64,000 nucleotides of DNA from WHUA01 sp963711215 (GTDB taxonomy: Bacteria > Pseudomonadota > Alphaproteobacteria > UBA8366), in the NCBI GenBank assembly GCA_963711215.1, contig CAVQDH010000002.1, positions 1,116,001 to 1,180,000 on the forward strand. The letters run 5' to 3'. This document shows, one piece after another, positions 17,907 to 26,070 of this stretch. Position numbers and translations under genes: made by a program. Position 1 is the first letter of the stretch; every line of letters begins with the position of its first letter. The notes beneath the pieces are model-generated. The model did not search any database, had not been told where the DNA came from, and was given only the letters and a program-made list of their open reading frames with translations.

Positions 17907-17963
17907 GGCAGATTTTTCCTGTCGGATGGGAATAATTTGCCGGCCTGACCGGAAAAAACTGCC
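17907..17963 (+). promoter_or_regulatory. Triple FlbD/ftr-like dyad with 22-bp phasing, upstream of flagellin 2
   Basis: Three 13-bp GG-N8-GCC sites: GGCAGATTTTTCC (17907-17919, reverse orientation), GGAATAATTTGCC (17929-17941) and GGAAAAAACTGCC (17951-17963). Centres at 17913, 17935 and 17957 are exactly 22 bp apart, two DNA turns, so all face one side of the helix. The group ends 76 bp before the sigma-54 element. The remainder of 17846-18180 is leader and spacer. Confidence 0.6.
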
Positions 17964-18039
17964 TTCCCGGCCAGTTAATGGCCCCAGGGGGCCTGGCCGG
18001 ATTTACGAATTCTCAAGGACTTGCTGGTTTTCTCCTCCG

Positions 18040-18055
18040 TGGCATGGGGGTTGCG
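18040..18055 (+). promoter_or_regulatory. Sigma-54 promoter of flagellin 2
   Basis: TGGCATGGGGGTTGCG: only C6 of the consensus is changed (C to T), and the spacing is exact. It predicts a leader of about 115 nt before ATG 18181, ending in AGAAAGGGAGAAACC, a good ribosome site. Long flagellin leaders are the target of FlbT in Caulobacter. Confidence 0.88.
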
Positions 18056-18180
18056 TGTTTTGACCCCGGACTGCTGATCGCGGGGAGAAGCCCCGTGCTC
18101 GGCTGCCGCGGACCCTATGGTTCGCACAACTTGGCCCACCGCAGAACGCGGCGGGTAACCATCCTAGAAAGGGAGAAACC

Positions 18181-19008
18181 ATGGCTGATAAAATTGCACT
18201 ATCAGCAGGCGTGCGGTCTAACCTTCTTAGTCTGCAGGTCACCACCGCCAGCATCAACACGACGCAGCAGCGCCTGTCGACGGGCCTCAAGGTCAATTCG
18301 GCCCTCGATAACGCGAGTGCGTACTTTACGTCGGTTGCGTTGAGCAATCGGTCGTCGGACCTGGGTGCGCTCAAGTCCGATATCGACCTGTCGGTCAGCG
18401 CGATCGAATCGGCGATCAACGGTATCAACTCGATCACCGAGCTGGTGCAGCAGGCCAAAGGTCTTGCAAACCAAGCGAAGGCGACCGGCGATACGAGTGA
18501 AAAGTCGACCCTGGCGACGCAGTTCAATTCGCTGCTCGACCAGATCGACGCCGTCGCCAATGACGCCAGCTTCAACGGCACGAACCTGATCCAGGCGACG
18601 CCGGACAATCTGACGGTCAACTTCAACGAAGACAACACCAGTAACCTGACGATCACTGGTCTCGACTCGACGACGGCCACTACCGGCCTTTCGATTGGTG
18701 TGGCGACCAATGCCTTTGCGGATAGCGCTTCGGTCGACTTGGCGTTGACGTCGCTCAACAGTGCGCTCACGACGCTGCGTACCAACGCGGCGACGCTGGG
18801 TTCCAACAGCTCGGTTCTTCAGACTCGTCTGACCTTCACGTCGAATCAGGTGAATACCCTCGACACGGGCTCAGGCAAGCTGACGCTGGCGGACCTGAAC
18901 GAGGAGAGCGCCAACCTGCTGGCTCTGCAGACGAGACAGCAGCTCGGCATCAACTCCTTGTCTCTGGCTTCGCGAAGCGAGCGGTCGATCCTGGCCCTCT
19001 TCGGTTAA
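18181..19008 (+). CDS. Flagellin (copy 2)
   Basis: 275 residues, intact. N-terminal LSTGLKVNSALDNASAYF and C-terminal LTLADLNEESANLLALQTRQ, then RSILALFG, are the D0/D1 coils; there is almost no D2/D3 domain. Filament subunit, exported by the flagellar apparatus. AAAGGGAGAAACC precedes the ATG. It differs from copy 1 mainly in the central region (ATTGLSIGVATNAFADSASV). It is followed 23 nt later by a strong terminator, so it is monocistronic. FlbT and FlaF, which control flagellin expression and secretion, are encoded next. Confidence 0.96.
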   Translation: MADKIALSAGVRSNLLSLQVTTASINTTQQRLSTGLKVNSALDNASAYFTSVALSNRSSDLGALKSDIDLSVSAIESAINGINSITELVQQAKGLANQAKATGDTSEKSTLATQFNSLLDQIDAVANDASFNGTNLIQATPDNLTVNFNEDNTSNLTITGLDSTTATTGLSIGVATNAFADSASVDLALTSLNSALTTLRTNAATLGSNSSVLQTRLTFTSNQVNTLDTGSGKLTLADLNEESANLLALQTRQQLGINSLSLASRSERSILALFG

Positions 19009-19030
19009 GCCGGCGGCAACGTCGAATAGG

Positions 19031-19057
19031 AAAGCGGGGGCTTCGGCCCCCGCTTTT
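19031..19057 (+). terminator. Rho-independent terminator of flagellin 2
   Basis: AAAGCGGGGGC - TTCG - GCCCCCGCTTTT: an 11-bp stem, a stable UUCG-type tetraloop and a T-run, starting 23 nt past the stop. Confidence 0.92.
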
Positions 19058-19135
19058 ATTTTCCGCTCCATGTACTGGAAAGACTTGGGCAAGAATTCGA
19101 ATTCGCAATTTATTTCGCCAAATTTGGCTCACTGT

Positions 19136-19151
19136 GGTATGGAATTTGCGT
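19136..19151 (+). promoter_or_regulatory. Sigma-54 promoter of flbT-flaF
   Basis: TGGTATGGAATTTGCG has TGG, A5, G7 and TTGC with 10-nt GG-GC spacing; it deviates at C4, C6 and the last base. Its position 55 nt before flbT supports it. GCCAAATTTGGC, a short palindrome, lies just upstream. Confidence 0.6.
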
Positions 19152-19206
19152 ATGATGAGGCAATAATACTGTTTTACTTCGGCAGGATTGGCAGAAAGTC
19201 AGAAGA

Positions 19207-19599
19207 ATGCCGCTAAAGATCGTGTTGAAACCGGGGGAGAAGGTCGTCATCAATCAGGCGGTTCTTCAAAACGGACGCGAGAAGACAGAGATAATCGTAC
19301 AAAATAAAGCAAGCATTCTCCGAGAGCGGGATATAATGGTCGAAAAGGAGGCCAATAGTCCGGCGAAACGGATTTATTTTATTGTTCAGATGATTTATAT
19401 GTTTCCGAATAAGGAACGTGAATACCAGGAAAAATTCCATAAATTCACCAAGGAATTCGTGAATGCTGTGCCGAGTTCTCTGCCTTTGATAATGGATATC
19501 GGAAAGCAGATCATCGCAGGCAATGTCTATGGGGCGCTGAAGCTGTGCCGGAAGCTGGTTAAGTATGAGGACGAGGTTCTAAAACATGCAACAAGGTAA
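19207..19599 (+). CDS. flbT: Flagellin synthesis repressor FlbT
   Basis: 130 residues. LVIKLKPGE-like start (LKIVLKPGEKVVINQAVLQN), MVEKEANSPAKRIYFIVQ and the long helical C-terminus are diagnostic. In Caulobacter FlbT binds the flagellin mRNA leader and promotes its decay until the hook is complete. Codon use is less GC-rich than in neighbouring genes, with many AAA and ATA codons, but the gene is a normal part of alphaproteobacterial flagellar loci. It overlaps flaF by 14 nt. Confidence 0.95.
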   Translation: MPLKIVLKPGEKVVINQAVLQNGREKTEIIVQNKASILRERDIMVEKEANSPAKRIYFIVQMIYMFPNKEREYQEKFHKFTKEFVNAVPSSLPLIMDIGKQIIAGNVYGALKLCRKLVKYEDEVLKHATR

Positions 19600-20029
19600 C
19601 AAGAGCCAAGCATATCGTTCATCGCAGCGGCTGGGTTCGAACGCTCGGGATACGGAAGCACAGGCCCTGTTGGAGGCTGCGCGGAAGCTGGACGCGGTGG
19701 TCGGTGGCGACGACCAGGATGCCTATCGCACGGCGTTGCGGCAGAACTGGCGCCTTTGGACGATCATTCAGGCGGATGTCTCCGGCGAAGATTCACCGCT
19801 GCCCGATGAGATTCGTCAGAATATCCTTAGCCTGAGCGTCTTTATCGATAAGCATACGGTCAGTGCCCTCGCGGAGCCGAGCGGGCGAAAGCTCCGGGTG
19901 CTGATCGACATCAACCGTCATATCGCCGGCGGCTTGATGGCTAATTTCAATGCGCAAGCCGACGTTTCGGCGGAACCGGCGCAACCCGCGCCCGCCCGCC
20001 CGCGCGTGGATGGTGATATCATCGCCTGA
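19586..20029 (+). CDS. flaF: Flagellin secretion/regulatory protein FlaF
   Basis: 147 residues. The FlaF domain covers ~1-115: AYRSSQRLGSNARDTEAQAL, NWRLWTIIQAD and LPDEIRQNILSLSVFIDKHT. FlaF acts as a flagellin chaperone and works with FlbT to match flagellin synthesis to secretion. A Pro/Ala-rich tail follows. The start ATG lies inside the flbT 3' end, giving coupled translation. It converges on the TPR-glycosyltransferase at 20092. Confidence 0.93.
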   Translation: MQQGNKSQAYRSSQRLGSNARDTEAQALLEAARKLDAVVGGDDQDAYRTALRQNWRLWTIIQADVSGEDSPLPDEIRQNILSLSVFIDKHTVSALAEPSGRKLRVLIDINRHIAGGLMANFNAQADVSAEPAQPAPARPRVDGDIIA

Positions 20030-20091
20030 GATCGCACGCTTGCCCCCGACAGCGGTCGGCGAAAAGCGCGCGCGAGGCCGAGACGGCTCAA

Positions 20092-22149
20092 TCAGCGCTT
20101 CGGTTGGAAAGCACGTCGCAGCTCATCCGCGATACGCCGGGTGACGGAAAGCCAATCACCCGGAGAATCCTGCCTGAATAGCCGCATCGTCGGATACCAG
20201 GGGCTATCCTCGCGGTCGAGCAGGTAGCGCCAGTCCGCCGCGAATCCCAGCATCACCCAGACCGGCCGTCCGAGCGCTCCGGCGAGATGGGCCGCGGCCG
20301 TGTCGACACTGATGACAAGATCCAGCTTCTCCACGACCGCCGCCGTATCGCCGAAATCCGCCAGCCGCGGCCCCAGATCGGTGATGCGCGATTTCTCCAT
20401 GGGCGGCGCATCTTTCGCCAGCCCGTAGAAGCGCACATTTTCCAATTCGAGGAGCGGCACCAGGGCGTCAGGCGGGCACGACCGCATATGGTCGTCCTGT
20501 CGCTGCGGGTTGCCGGACCAGACAAGCCCGACCGAGGGCCCGTCGCCGGAAGGAAAGTCCGCCCAGGCCACGGACTTCGACGGCGGCGCCGAGAGATAGG
20601 GCACGCGGGCCGGAATACTGTCCAGCGTCGTATTGAAGATGCGCGGGAAGCTGAGCAGCGGCACATGATAGTCGGCGGCCGGGGCCGCTTCGTCGCGGGA
20701 GATGATGCGCAGGGCATGCCGGGCATCCCGTGCCGGGAGCGTCGCCATCAGCGCCGCCAACGAAGGCTGGCACTCGAATACCACCCGTGCCCCGGTTGCG
20801 GCGAGAAGCGGGATGTAGCGGCAGAAGTGAAGGCTGTCGCCGAAACCCTGCTCTGCGTGGACGAGGATCGTCGTCGGCCGGTCGCCGCTTGATGCGTCGC
20901 CGCTTGATGCGTCGCCGAGGGGCTCGCCGTTCCACAGCGGCGCGCCGAAGTCCGGACGCCACGCGGGCGCCATGTCCGTGCTCCACCGTGCCTCGTAGTT
21001 GGCCCACCCGTTCGCGAAGTCGCCGACAAGAAGCTGAGCGATGCCGAGGCTCATGCGCAGGTCCGGCCGCTCCGGCCGCAGCGCCAGCGCCTTTTCATAG
21101 ACCGCGATGGCCTCCTGCGGCTTGTTGAGGTTGAGCAGGATGAGGGCAAGATTACCGTAGCTCATGAAATCCAGGGGCCGCTGATCAATCACGGCGCGGT
21201 AGTGCACCGCGGCCTCCTCGAGACGGCCCGTTCCGCGCAGCAAATTTGCAAGGCTGCGTTGCGCGTCAGAAAATTTATCATTTATTTTCAAAGCATTACG
21301 GAAGGCGATCTCGGCCTCGGCCGGCGCGCCGGCGGCATGAAGGGCGACACCGAGGTTGTGCAGGGTCGTGAGGTTTTTCGGCTCGATTTGCAGCGCGGCT
21401 TTCAGTTGCCGGACGGCTTCCACATTCCGTCCGAGGCTGCAAAGCGCCGCGCCCAGATTGTTCAGTGCGCTTACCGATCGAGGGTCATGGCGCAAGACGT
21501 GCCGGCATTGCTCGACGGCCGCTTCCTGATCGCCCTGTTTCCGGAGAATGGCGGCGAGGTTGAGCCGTGCCTGGTGGAGGAGCGGGTCGGCGGCCAGCGC
21601 GTCGCGGTATCGCTCGGCGGCTTCCTCGATCCGTCCTTCGCAATGCAGCGCATAGCCATAGGCCGCGAGGAGCTTCGCATCGCCGGGCGAGCGCTGCAAT
21701 GCCGACTGGAAAAGCGGTATCGCTTCGCCGTGACGGCCCAGTCGGGAGAGGCACTGCGCCAATTCCGATGGCCAGCGTGCATTGTGGGGATCGAGCTCGG
21801 CGGCGCGTTGCCATGGTTCAAGAGCATCCGCATCGCGGCCGAGCCGTGACAATGCCTCGGCAAGCGCCGCGCAATAGGCCGCATTTTCTTTCTCGCAGGC
21901 CACCGCGCGGATGAAACAATCCACGGCGTCGACCGGCCGGCCCGCCGCAAACGCGTTCAAGCCGCGAAGATGCCACGCCCGTCCGTCGTCTGGCCGCTGC
22001 TCGACGACTTGGCGCAATATGAGCTCCGCACGGTCATGCTGCCCGGCCTCATAGGCGTGCGCCGCCTGCTGAAGAAATTTGCCCGCCGATCCGGTATGGG
22101 CGCCCGCCGGGGTATTGCGGGAGCCCGGTGCGGCGGGTTTTTGAACCAT
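20092..22149 (-). CDS. TPR protein with GT-B (heptosyltransferase-like) domain, FlmG-like
   Basis: 685 residues from ATG 22149 (an ATG 7 codons upstream, 22170, is also possible). About ten TPRs fill residues ~30-390 (ALNNLGAALCSLGRN, TLHNLGVALHAAGAP). The C-terminal GT-B domain has TTILVHAEQGFGDSLHFCRY, SVGLVWSGNPQRQDDHM and DLVISVDTAAAHLAGALGRP, the same motifs as the 13825 gene, to which it is paralogous. It starts about 50 nt after flgL on the same strand and may be the last gene of the flgI-flgL operon, tying a protein glycosyltransferase to late flagellar expression. A 15-bp tandem repeat interrupts the inter-domain linker. Confidence 0.85.
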   Translation of the reverse strand: MVQKPAAPGSRNTPAGAHTGSAGKFLQQAAHAYEAGQHDRAELILRQVVEQRPDDGRAWHLRGLNAFAAGRPVDAVDCFIRAVACEKENAAYCAALAEALSRLGRDADALEPWQRAAELDPHNARWPSELAQCLSRLGRHGEAIPLFQSALQRSPGDAKLLAAYGYALHCEGRIEEAAERYRDALAADPLLHQARLNLAAILRKQGDQEAAVEQCRHVLRHDPRSVSALNNLGAALCSLGRNVEAVRQLKAALQIEPKNLTTLHNLGVALHAAGAPAEAEIAFRNALKINDKFSDAQRSLANLLRGTGRLEEAAVHYRAVIDQRPLDFMSYGNLALILLNLNKPQEAIAVYEKALALRPERPDLRMSLGIAQLLVGDFANGWANYEARWSTDMAPAWRPDFGAPLWNGEPLGDASSGDASSGDRPTTILVHAEQGFGDSLHFCRYIPLLAATGARVVFECQPSLAALMATLPARDARHALRIISRDEAAPAADYHVPLLSFPRIFNTTLDSIPARVPYLSAPPSKSVAWADFPSGDGPSVGLVWSGNPQRQDDHMRSCPPDALVPLLELENVRFYGLAKDAPPMEKSRITDLGPRLADFGDTAAVVEKLDLVISVDTAAAHLAGALGRPVWVMLGFAADWRYLLDREDSPWYPTMRLFRQDSPGDWLSVTRRIADELRRAFQPKR
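20881..20917. repeat. 15-bp tandem repeat inside the TPR-GT-B gene
   Basis: GTCGCCGCTTGATGC occurs twice head-to-tail (20881-20895, 20896-20910), with a third copy begun (GTCGCCG). In the protein it duplicates five residues (GDASSGDASSGDR) between the TPR and GT domains. The unit is a multiple of three, so copy-number change would leave the frame intact. Confidence 0.85.
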
Positions 22150-22197
22150 ATTTCCGTCCTGCGGACGCAACGGCCCGGACTCGCGCCTGTGACGACG

Positions 22198-23154
22198 CTA
22201 TTTCAAGAAATTGGTGAGGGACAAATTCCCCAGCCGGGCAATGATCTCATACGATGATTGAATTTGGACCTGTTGGGAATTGAGCACGGTTATCGCCGTG
22301 GCGGTATCGACGTTCTCGATATCCCCGATCGATTGCGTGACGAAGTTTATGTAGTTCTGATGTTGGGTCTTCTGGGCGTCGAGCTGATTCAGGTCAAGCG
22401 TCACGTCGCCCGCGATCTCGCCGATGGTTTTGTTGGCGCCGTTGTTATCGACGGCTTGGGTGAGGGTATCGGCGGCGTCGTTCAGCACCTGCTTTTCCGC
22501 CGCCGTGATCGGACTGCTGAACGTCATATGCGCGACGGTGTCGAGTGCGCGAATGATCTGCTCAAAGGCGGGCTGGTCGGCGGTGACGCCATACTGTACG
22601 ACGGTGTTATCGTTGGTACGGACTTCTGAGACCGTCGAATCGCCCTGGTAATATCCGGTATCGGTGGTGGGGTCGAAGGGCGGCGGCGTCGGGGCCGTGT
22701 ACACGCCGTTGGACAGATCGACCGGCTTGGTATCGGTCTTGCTGCCGGAGAACAGGTAACGCGTGCCGTCCTGCAAATTCATGATGTCGGTAATCTGGCT
22801 GAGATATTGCTGCGCCAGCGCGGACAAATTGACGGTGTTCGCCGCGTCGCCGTTCAAGTTGGAGCGGATCAGGGAGCGCATGTCGCGGGCCGTGCCGTCT
22901 ATCTGTTCGAGGCCGAACTCCATCATGTTAAGGCGACCGGTCACCGTATCGATGTTGGTGACGTACTGCTGCGAGGTCGCGAGCTGGTCCTTGAGATTCG
23001 TGAGGCGGGAGGAATCCGGCGCGATGCCGCTGAAGGTCTGAGACTTCTTGCCAGTGGCGACCTGTAGCTGCGTGTCGGCATAGCGCGCCTGGTTGCGCAG
23101 CGTCGCCTCGAGGATGAGCTGCTGGTTCGTGAAGGTTCCAATCCGCGTTACCAT
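22198..23154 (-). CDS. flgL: Hook-filament junction protein FlgL (HAP3)
   Basis: 318 residues. MVTRIGTFTNQQLILEATLR and SRLTNLKDQLATSQQYVTNI give the flagellin-like N-terminal coil; the C-terminus (TATAITVLNSQQVQIQSSYE, ending RLGNLSLTNFLK) is the partner coil. It joins the hook to the filament. It follows flgK by 11 nt in a five-gene minus-strand operon headed by flgI. Confidence 0.95.
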   Translation of the reverse strand: MVTRIGTFTNQQLILEATLRNQARYADTQLQVATGKKSQTFSGIAPDSSRLTNLKDQLATSQQYVTNIDTVTGRLNMMEFGLEQIDGTARDMRSLIRSNLNGDAANTVNLSALAQQYLSQITDIMNLQDGTRYLFSGSKTDTKPVDLSNGVYTAPTPPPFDPTTDTGYYQGDSTVSEVRTNDNTVVQYGVTADQPAFEQIIRALDTVAHMTFSSPITAAEKQVLNDAADTLTQAVDNNGANKTIGEIAGDVTLDLNQLDAQKTQHQNYINFVTQSIGDIENVDTATAITVLNSQQVQIQSSYEIIARLGNLSLTNFLK

Positions 23155-23165
23155 GTCTCACCTTC

Positions 23166-25274
23166 CTACCGGATGACGTTCAACAGCTCATCCAGCATAT
23201 CGGTCGACGTCGTGAGTACCCGTGCCGAGGCGTTGTAAGCCTGCTGGAGGATCACGAGATTCGCCAGCTCTTCGTCGATATTGACGCCTGAAACCGACGA
23301 ATTGCGCGCGTCCAGCGACGTGAGAAGAGACTTGTTGAAATCGAGCTGGTTGGAGGCGTCCGACGCGCTCGTCGCCTGCAACGACAGGATGGACGAAGCG
23401 TAGGATGCAAAGGTGGTCGAGGTGTTGCTGAGGTCGCCGGTGGCGGAAAAGGTAGTGCTGGCGTTCAAGGCGCCGGCAAGGTCGGTGGCAATCGTTGCAT
23501 CGCCTTCCGTAACGCCGGTGTCGCCGGCCGCCAGGCCGGCGGCGCTGCTCAGCTCGGCGCGCGCGATGCGCGCGGGATTGGCGAGGATGTCGCTGCGCAC
23601 CGCCAAGACGTGGGACGCGCTTGTCGCGTCGGATGTCATCTGCGTGGTCGACAGGAAGTTGCCCGAATCCGTGACGATGAAATTGTCCTGGTCGGCGTCC
23701 TGGACGATCAGCCGGCGGCCGCTGCCGTCGTTGATGACCGAGGCGGCGATGTTTGCGCCGCTCAGGGTGGCGTTGCCGTTGATCGTCGCGGCGATATCTT
23801 CGAGGCTGTCGGTCGTCGCGTAGTTGGCCGTGGTGGAGACGCCGTTGGCGGTGAAGGTCAACGTGCCCGCGATGCCCATGGCCGACGTGCTGCTGCTGAG
23901 CTGGGCGGTGGAGAAGCTGCTGTACTGCGAGGGCGCCACGTTGGTTTGAAACAGGTCGTTCAAGCCCAGATATTGTGAAAGCCCGCGCGTCTCCGAGCCG
24001 ACCACGGTGACGGCGCTGTCCATCTCGTTGATCGCGATCCCGTAGCCCGCCGCGCTCGCATTGATCACCACCTTTCCCGCGGAATTCAAGGAGGCGGACG
24101 CGTTCGTCATGCCGTTGATCGCGCTTACCACGTCGCCGACCGTGGTCAGCGCGCCGAGGGCGATGTCCTGCGTCTCGACGACGCTGCCGTCACTCTGGTT
24201 GATGACGGCGACGCGCACTGTCCCGGTCGCCGACAGCACGTCGGCGCTGTTGAAGCTCTGCGAGCCGGTGAGGGTCGAGGGCGGCGGAAAGGCGGTGCCG
24301 GTGTTGTGCACCGCGTTGACCGAGTCCGCCATGGATTGCGACAGCTGGTCCAGCTCGCTCTGCAGGTTCGGCAGCTGCGTATCGCGCATGTCGATCAGCG
24401 CTTTGAGCTTTCCGCTCGCGATCTCGTTGGTGATGTCGTCGGTTGCGGCCGTTCCGTTGAGAAATATCCCGGTGATGGCGCCCGGATAGGCGCTGTCGCC
24501 CGGGTCGACATAGCCGATGCTGGCGCTGACCTGCGTCGCCGCCGTGTGGGTCAGGTCGAATGCGGTCGCGCCGCTGACGAGCAGGCGGCTCGATCCGGTG
24601 TAGACGTCGACCGAGCCGTCGCTGCGGGGAAATACGTGGATGTCGATATTGTCGGCCACGTCGCCGAGCAGGCGGTCGCGCTCGTCTTGGAGCGCCGCCG
24701 TCGTCTGGCCGAGCGTGGTTGCCCGGCTGATCTGCGCATTGAGGTCGGCAATATTTTTCAGCTTGTCGTTGACCGTACTGACGATCTGCCCGATCTGCGT
24801 GTCGGCCTGCAGCCGAAGATTCTGTGACGTGCTGGCGAAGTTGTTGAAGAGGTCGGCCAGCTGGCTTGCGGCGCTGACGACACTCGACGAATTCGCGGCG
24901 AATTCCGGGGTGACCGCCAGCTGCTCGAAGGCGGTCTGGAGCGCGCTGATCTCGGCGGGGATCGTCTGGTTGTCTTCGGGCGTTCCGAAGAGGCTTTGAA
25001 TCTGCTGCAGGAACTGGTCGCGAATGGTGTTATCGCCGACGACGCTGCGCTGTCCGCGAAGCTGGGAGATGAGGAACTCGTCCACCTGGCGCGCGATCTC
25101 GCCGGTCTGCACGCCGGCGCCCTGGCCCGCGAGGGTCCGCGACTGGAGGTCCACCGTCTTGCGCGTATAGCCGGGCGTGCTCGCGTTGGCGACATTGTCG
25201 GACGTGACCTGCAATGCCGCCTGGGCGGCGTTCAGGCCGCTGAGGGCTGTGCGGATGGACAGGGTGATCGACAT
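23166..25274 (-). CDS. flgK: Hook-associated protein 1 FlgK
   Basis: 702 residues, normal to long for FlgK. The N-terminal ALSGLNAAQAALQVTSDNVA and NASTPGYTRKTVDLQ, the FLISQLRGQRS segment, and the C-terminal GVNIDEELANLVILQQAYNA, then VLTTSTDMLDELLNVIR, are diagnostic. It forms the first hook-filament junction layer. It lies 27 nt after flgN, its probable chaperone, and before flgL. Confidence 0.96.
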   Translation of the reverse strand: MSITLSIRTALSGLNAAQAALQVTSDNVANASTPGYTRKTVDLQSRTLAGQGAGVQTGEIARQVDEFLISQLRGQRSVVGDNTIRDQFLQQIQSLFGTPEDNQTIPAEISALQTAFEQLAVTPEFAANSSSVVSAASQLADLFNNFASTSQNLRLQADTQIGQIVSTVNDKLKNIADLNAQISRATTLGQTTAALQDERDRLLGDVADNIDIHVFPRSDGSVDVYTGSSRLLVSGATAFDLTHTAATQVSASIGYVDPGDSAYPGAITGIFLNGTAATDDITNEIASGKLKALIDMRDTQLPNLQSELDQLSQSMADSVNAVHNTGTAFPPPSTLTGSQSFNSADVLSATGTVRVAVINQSDGSVVETQDIALGALTTVGDVVSAINGMTNASASLNSAGKVVINASAAGYGIAINEMDSAVTVVGSETRGLSQYLGLNDLFQTNVAPSQYSSFSTAQLSSSTSAMGIAGTLTFTANGVSTTANYATTDSLEDIAATINGNATLSGANIAASVINDGSGRRLIVQDADQDNFIVTDSGNFLSTTQMTSDATSASHVLAVRSDILANPARIARAELSSAAGLAAGDTGVTEGDATIATDLAGALNASTTFSATGDLSNTSTTFASYASSILSLQATSASDASNQLDFNKSLLTSLDARNSSVSGVNIDEELANLVILQQAYNASARVLTTSTDMLDELLNVIR

Positions 25275-25301
25275 CGAATGGGTCCTACGGGGTGTCCGCC
25301 A

Positions 25302-25748
25302 TCAGAATGTCTCGTTCAACGACACCGGCATCATGTCGGCGCCGATCGATACCTGCGTGCGGGCATAGGCCGCGCCGGTCTTGGTGTAGCCGGCAGCGGA
25401 AATGCGCTGGCGCTCGATCGAGCTGGCGATCGTTTGCACCAGCCGCCGGTTCAGCTCCATCGCGGCACGTAACGCATTGATATTACGGGTTGTTGCGTGA
25501 TCGAGCTCGTCCTTGACAGCGAACAGGGTGCGCCGGTCGGCCGGGCCGGTCGCGGCAAGCAGCTCCGGATGTGCGCCGGCTTCCTTCATCACGAACTCAT
25601 AGCGCGTGGCGGCGTTTTCTTTCACGTCATGCAATTCCGTGACGCGGGTCAGCCTTACCTGTCCGAGCGCTTCGCTCTCCTCGTCGAGGACGGCGATCAG
25701 CGACTTGCTCGCCGTGACGAGCTCGCGGGTCATCTCATTTGGTGTCAT
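25302..25748 (-). CDS. flgN: FlgN-family export chaperone
   Basis: 148 residues from ATG 25748. It is predicted almost wholly helical (MTRELVTASKSLIAVLDEES, then LDHATTRNINALRAAMELNR), the pattern of FlgN, the cytoplasmic chaperone of FlgK and FlgL. The position between flgJ and flgK is the usual one in alphaproteobacteria. The primary sequence of this family is weakly conserved, so the call rests on fold pattern and context. It overlaps flgJ by 14 nt. Confidence 0.72.
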   Translation of the reverse strand: MTPNEMTRELVTASKSLIAVLDEESEALGQVRLTRVTELHDVKENAATRYEFVMKEAGAHPELLAATGPADRRTLFAVKDELDHATTRNINALRAAMELNRRLVQTIASSIERQRISAAGYTKTGAAYARTQVSIGADMMPVSLNETF

Positions 25749-26070
25749 TGCTCTGGACCTCCTGATGGCGGATGATTTCCCGCTGAACGGCGTCGGCGAG
25801 TCCGATACTGCTCCGCTCTGCGATCGATTTGCCGTATTCCTGCAGCAGCATCGACCGGAAGATCTTTTCTCCGTTGCCGCCGCCAAACAGGCCGTCGGTC
25901 TTGATGCCGGAGAACATGTCTTCAAGCGCCTTCGCGATGAAGAAGCCTTCAAACTCGACGGCCGCCTTGTGCGCCTTGTCGGGCGCCACCCGTTTCAGCT
26001 TGTCGGCGCTCGGCGTCTGCGCCGACCGCAGGCTCATTGCCGCCTGATCGAGAGAATTCAGCGGGTCCAT
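25735..26070 (-). CDS. flgJ: Rod-binding protein FlgJ, short form
   Basis: 111 residues. AAVEFEGFFIAKALEDMFSG and GGGNGEKIFRSMLLQEYGKS are the rod-binding domain motifs. The C-terminal peptidoglycan hydrolase domain of enterobacterial FlgJ is absent, as usual in alphaproteobacteria, so another enzyme must open the cell wall. ATG 26070 shares a base with the flgI stop (TGATG). Confidence 0.93.
   Translation of the reverse strand: MDPLNSLDQAAMSLRSAQTPSADKLKRVAPDKAHKAAVEFEGFFIAKALEDMFSGIKTDGLFGGGNGEKIFRSMLLQEYGKSIAERSSIGLADAVQREIIRHQEVQSNDTK

Noticed and set aside
17926..17941. Sigma-54 element at TGGGAATAATTTGCC
   Set aside because: GG-GC spacing is 8 or 9 nt depending on the G pair chosen. 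It is one of the regulator dyads, and a proper promoter lies at 18040.
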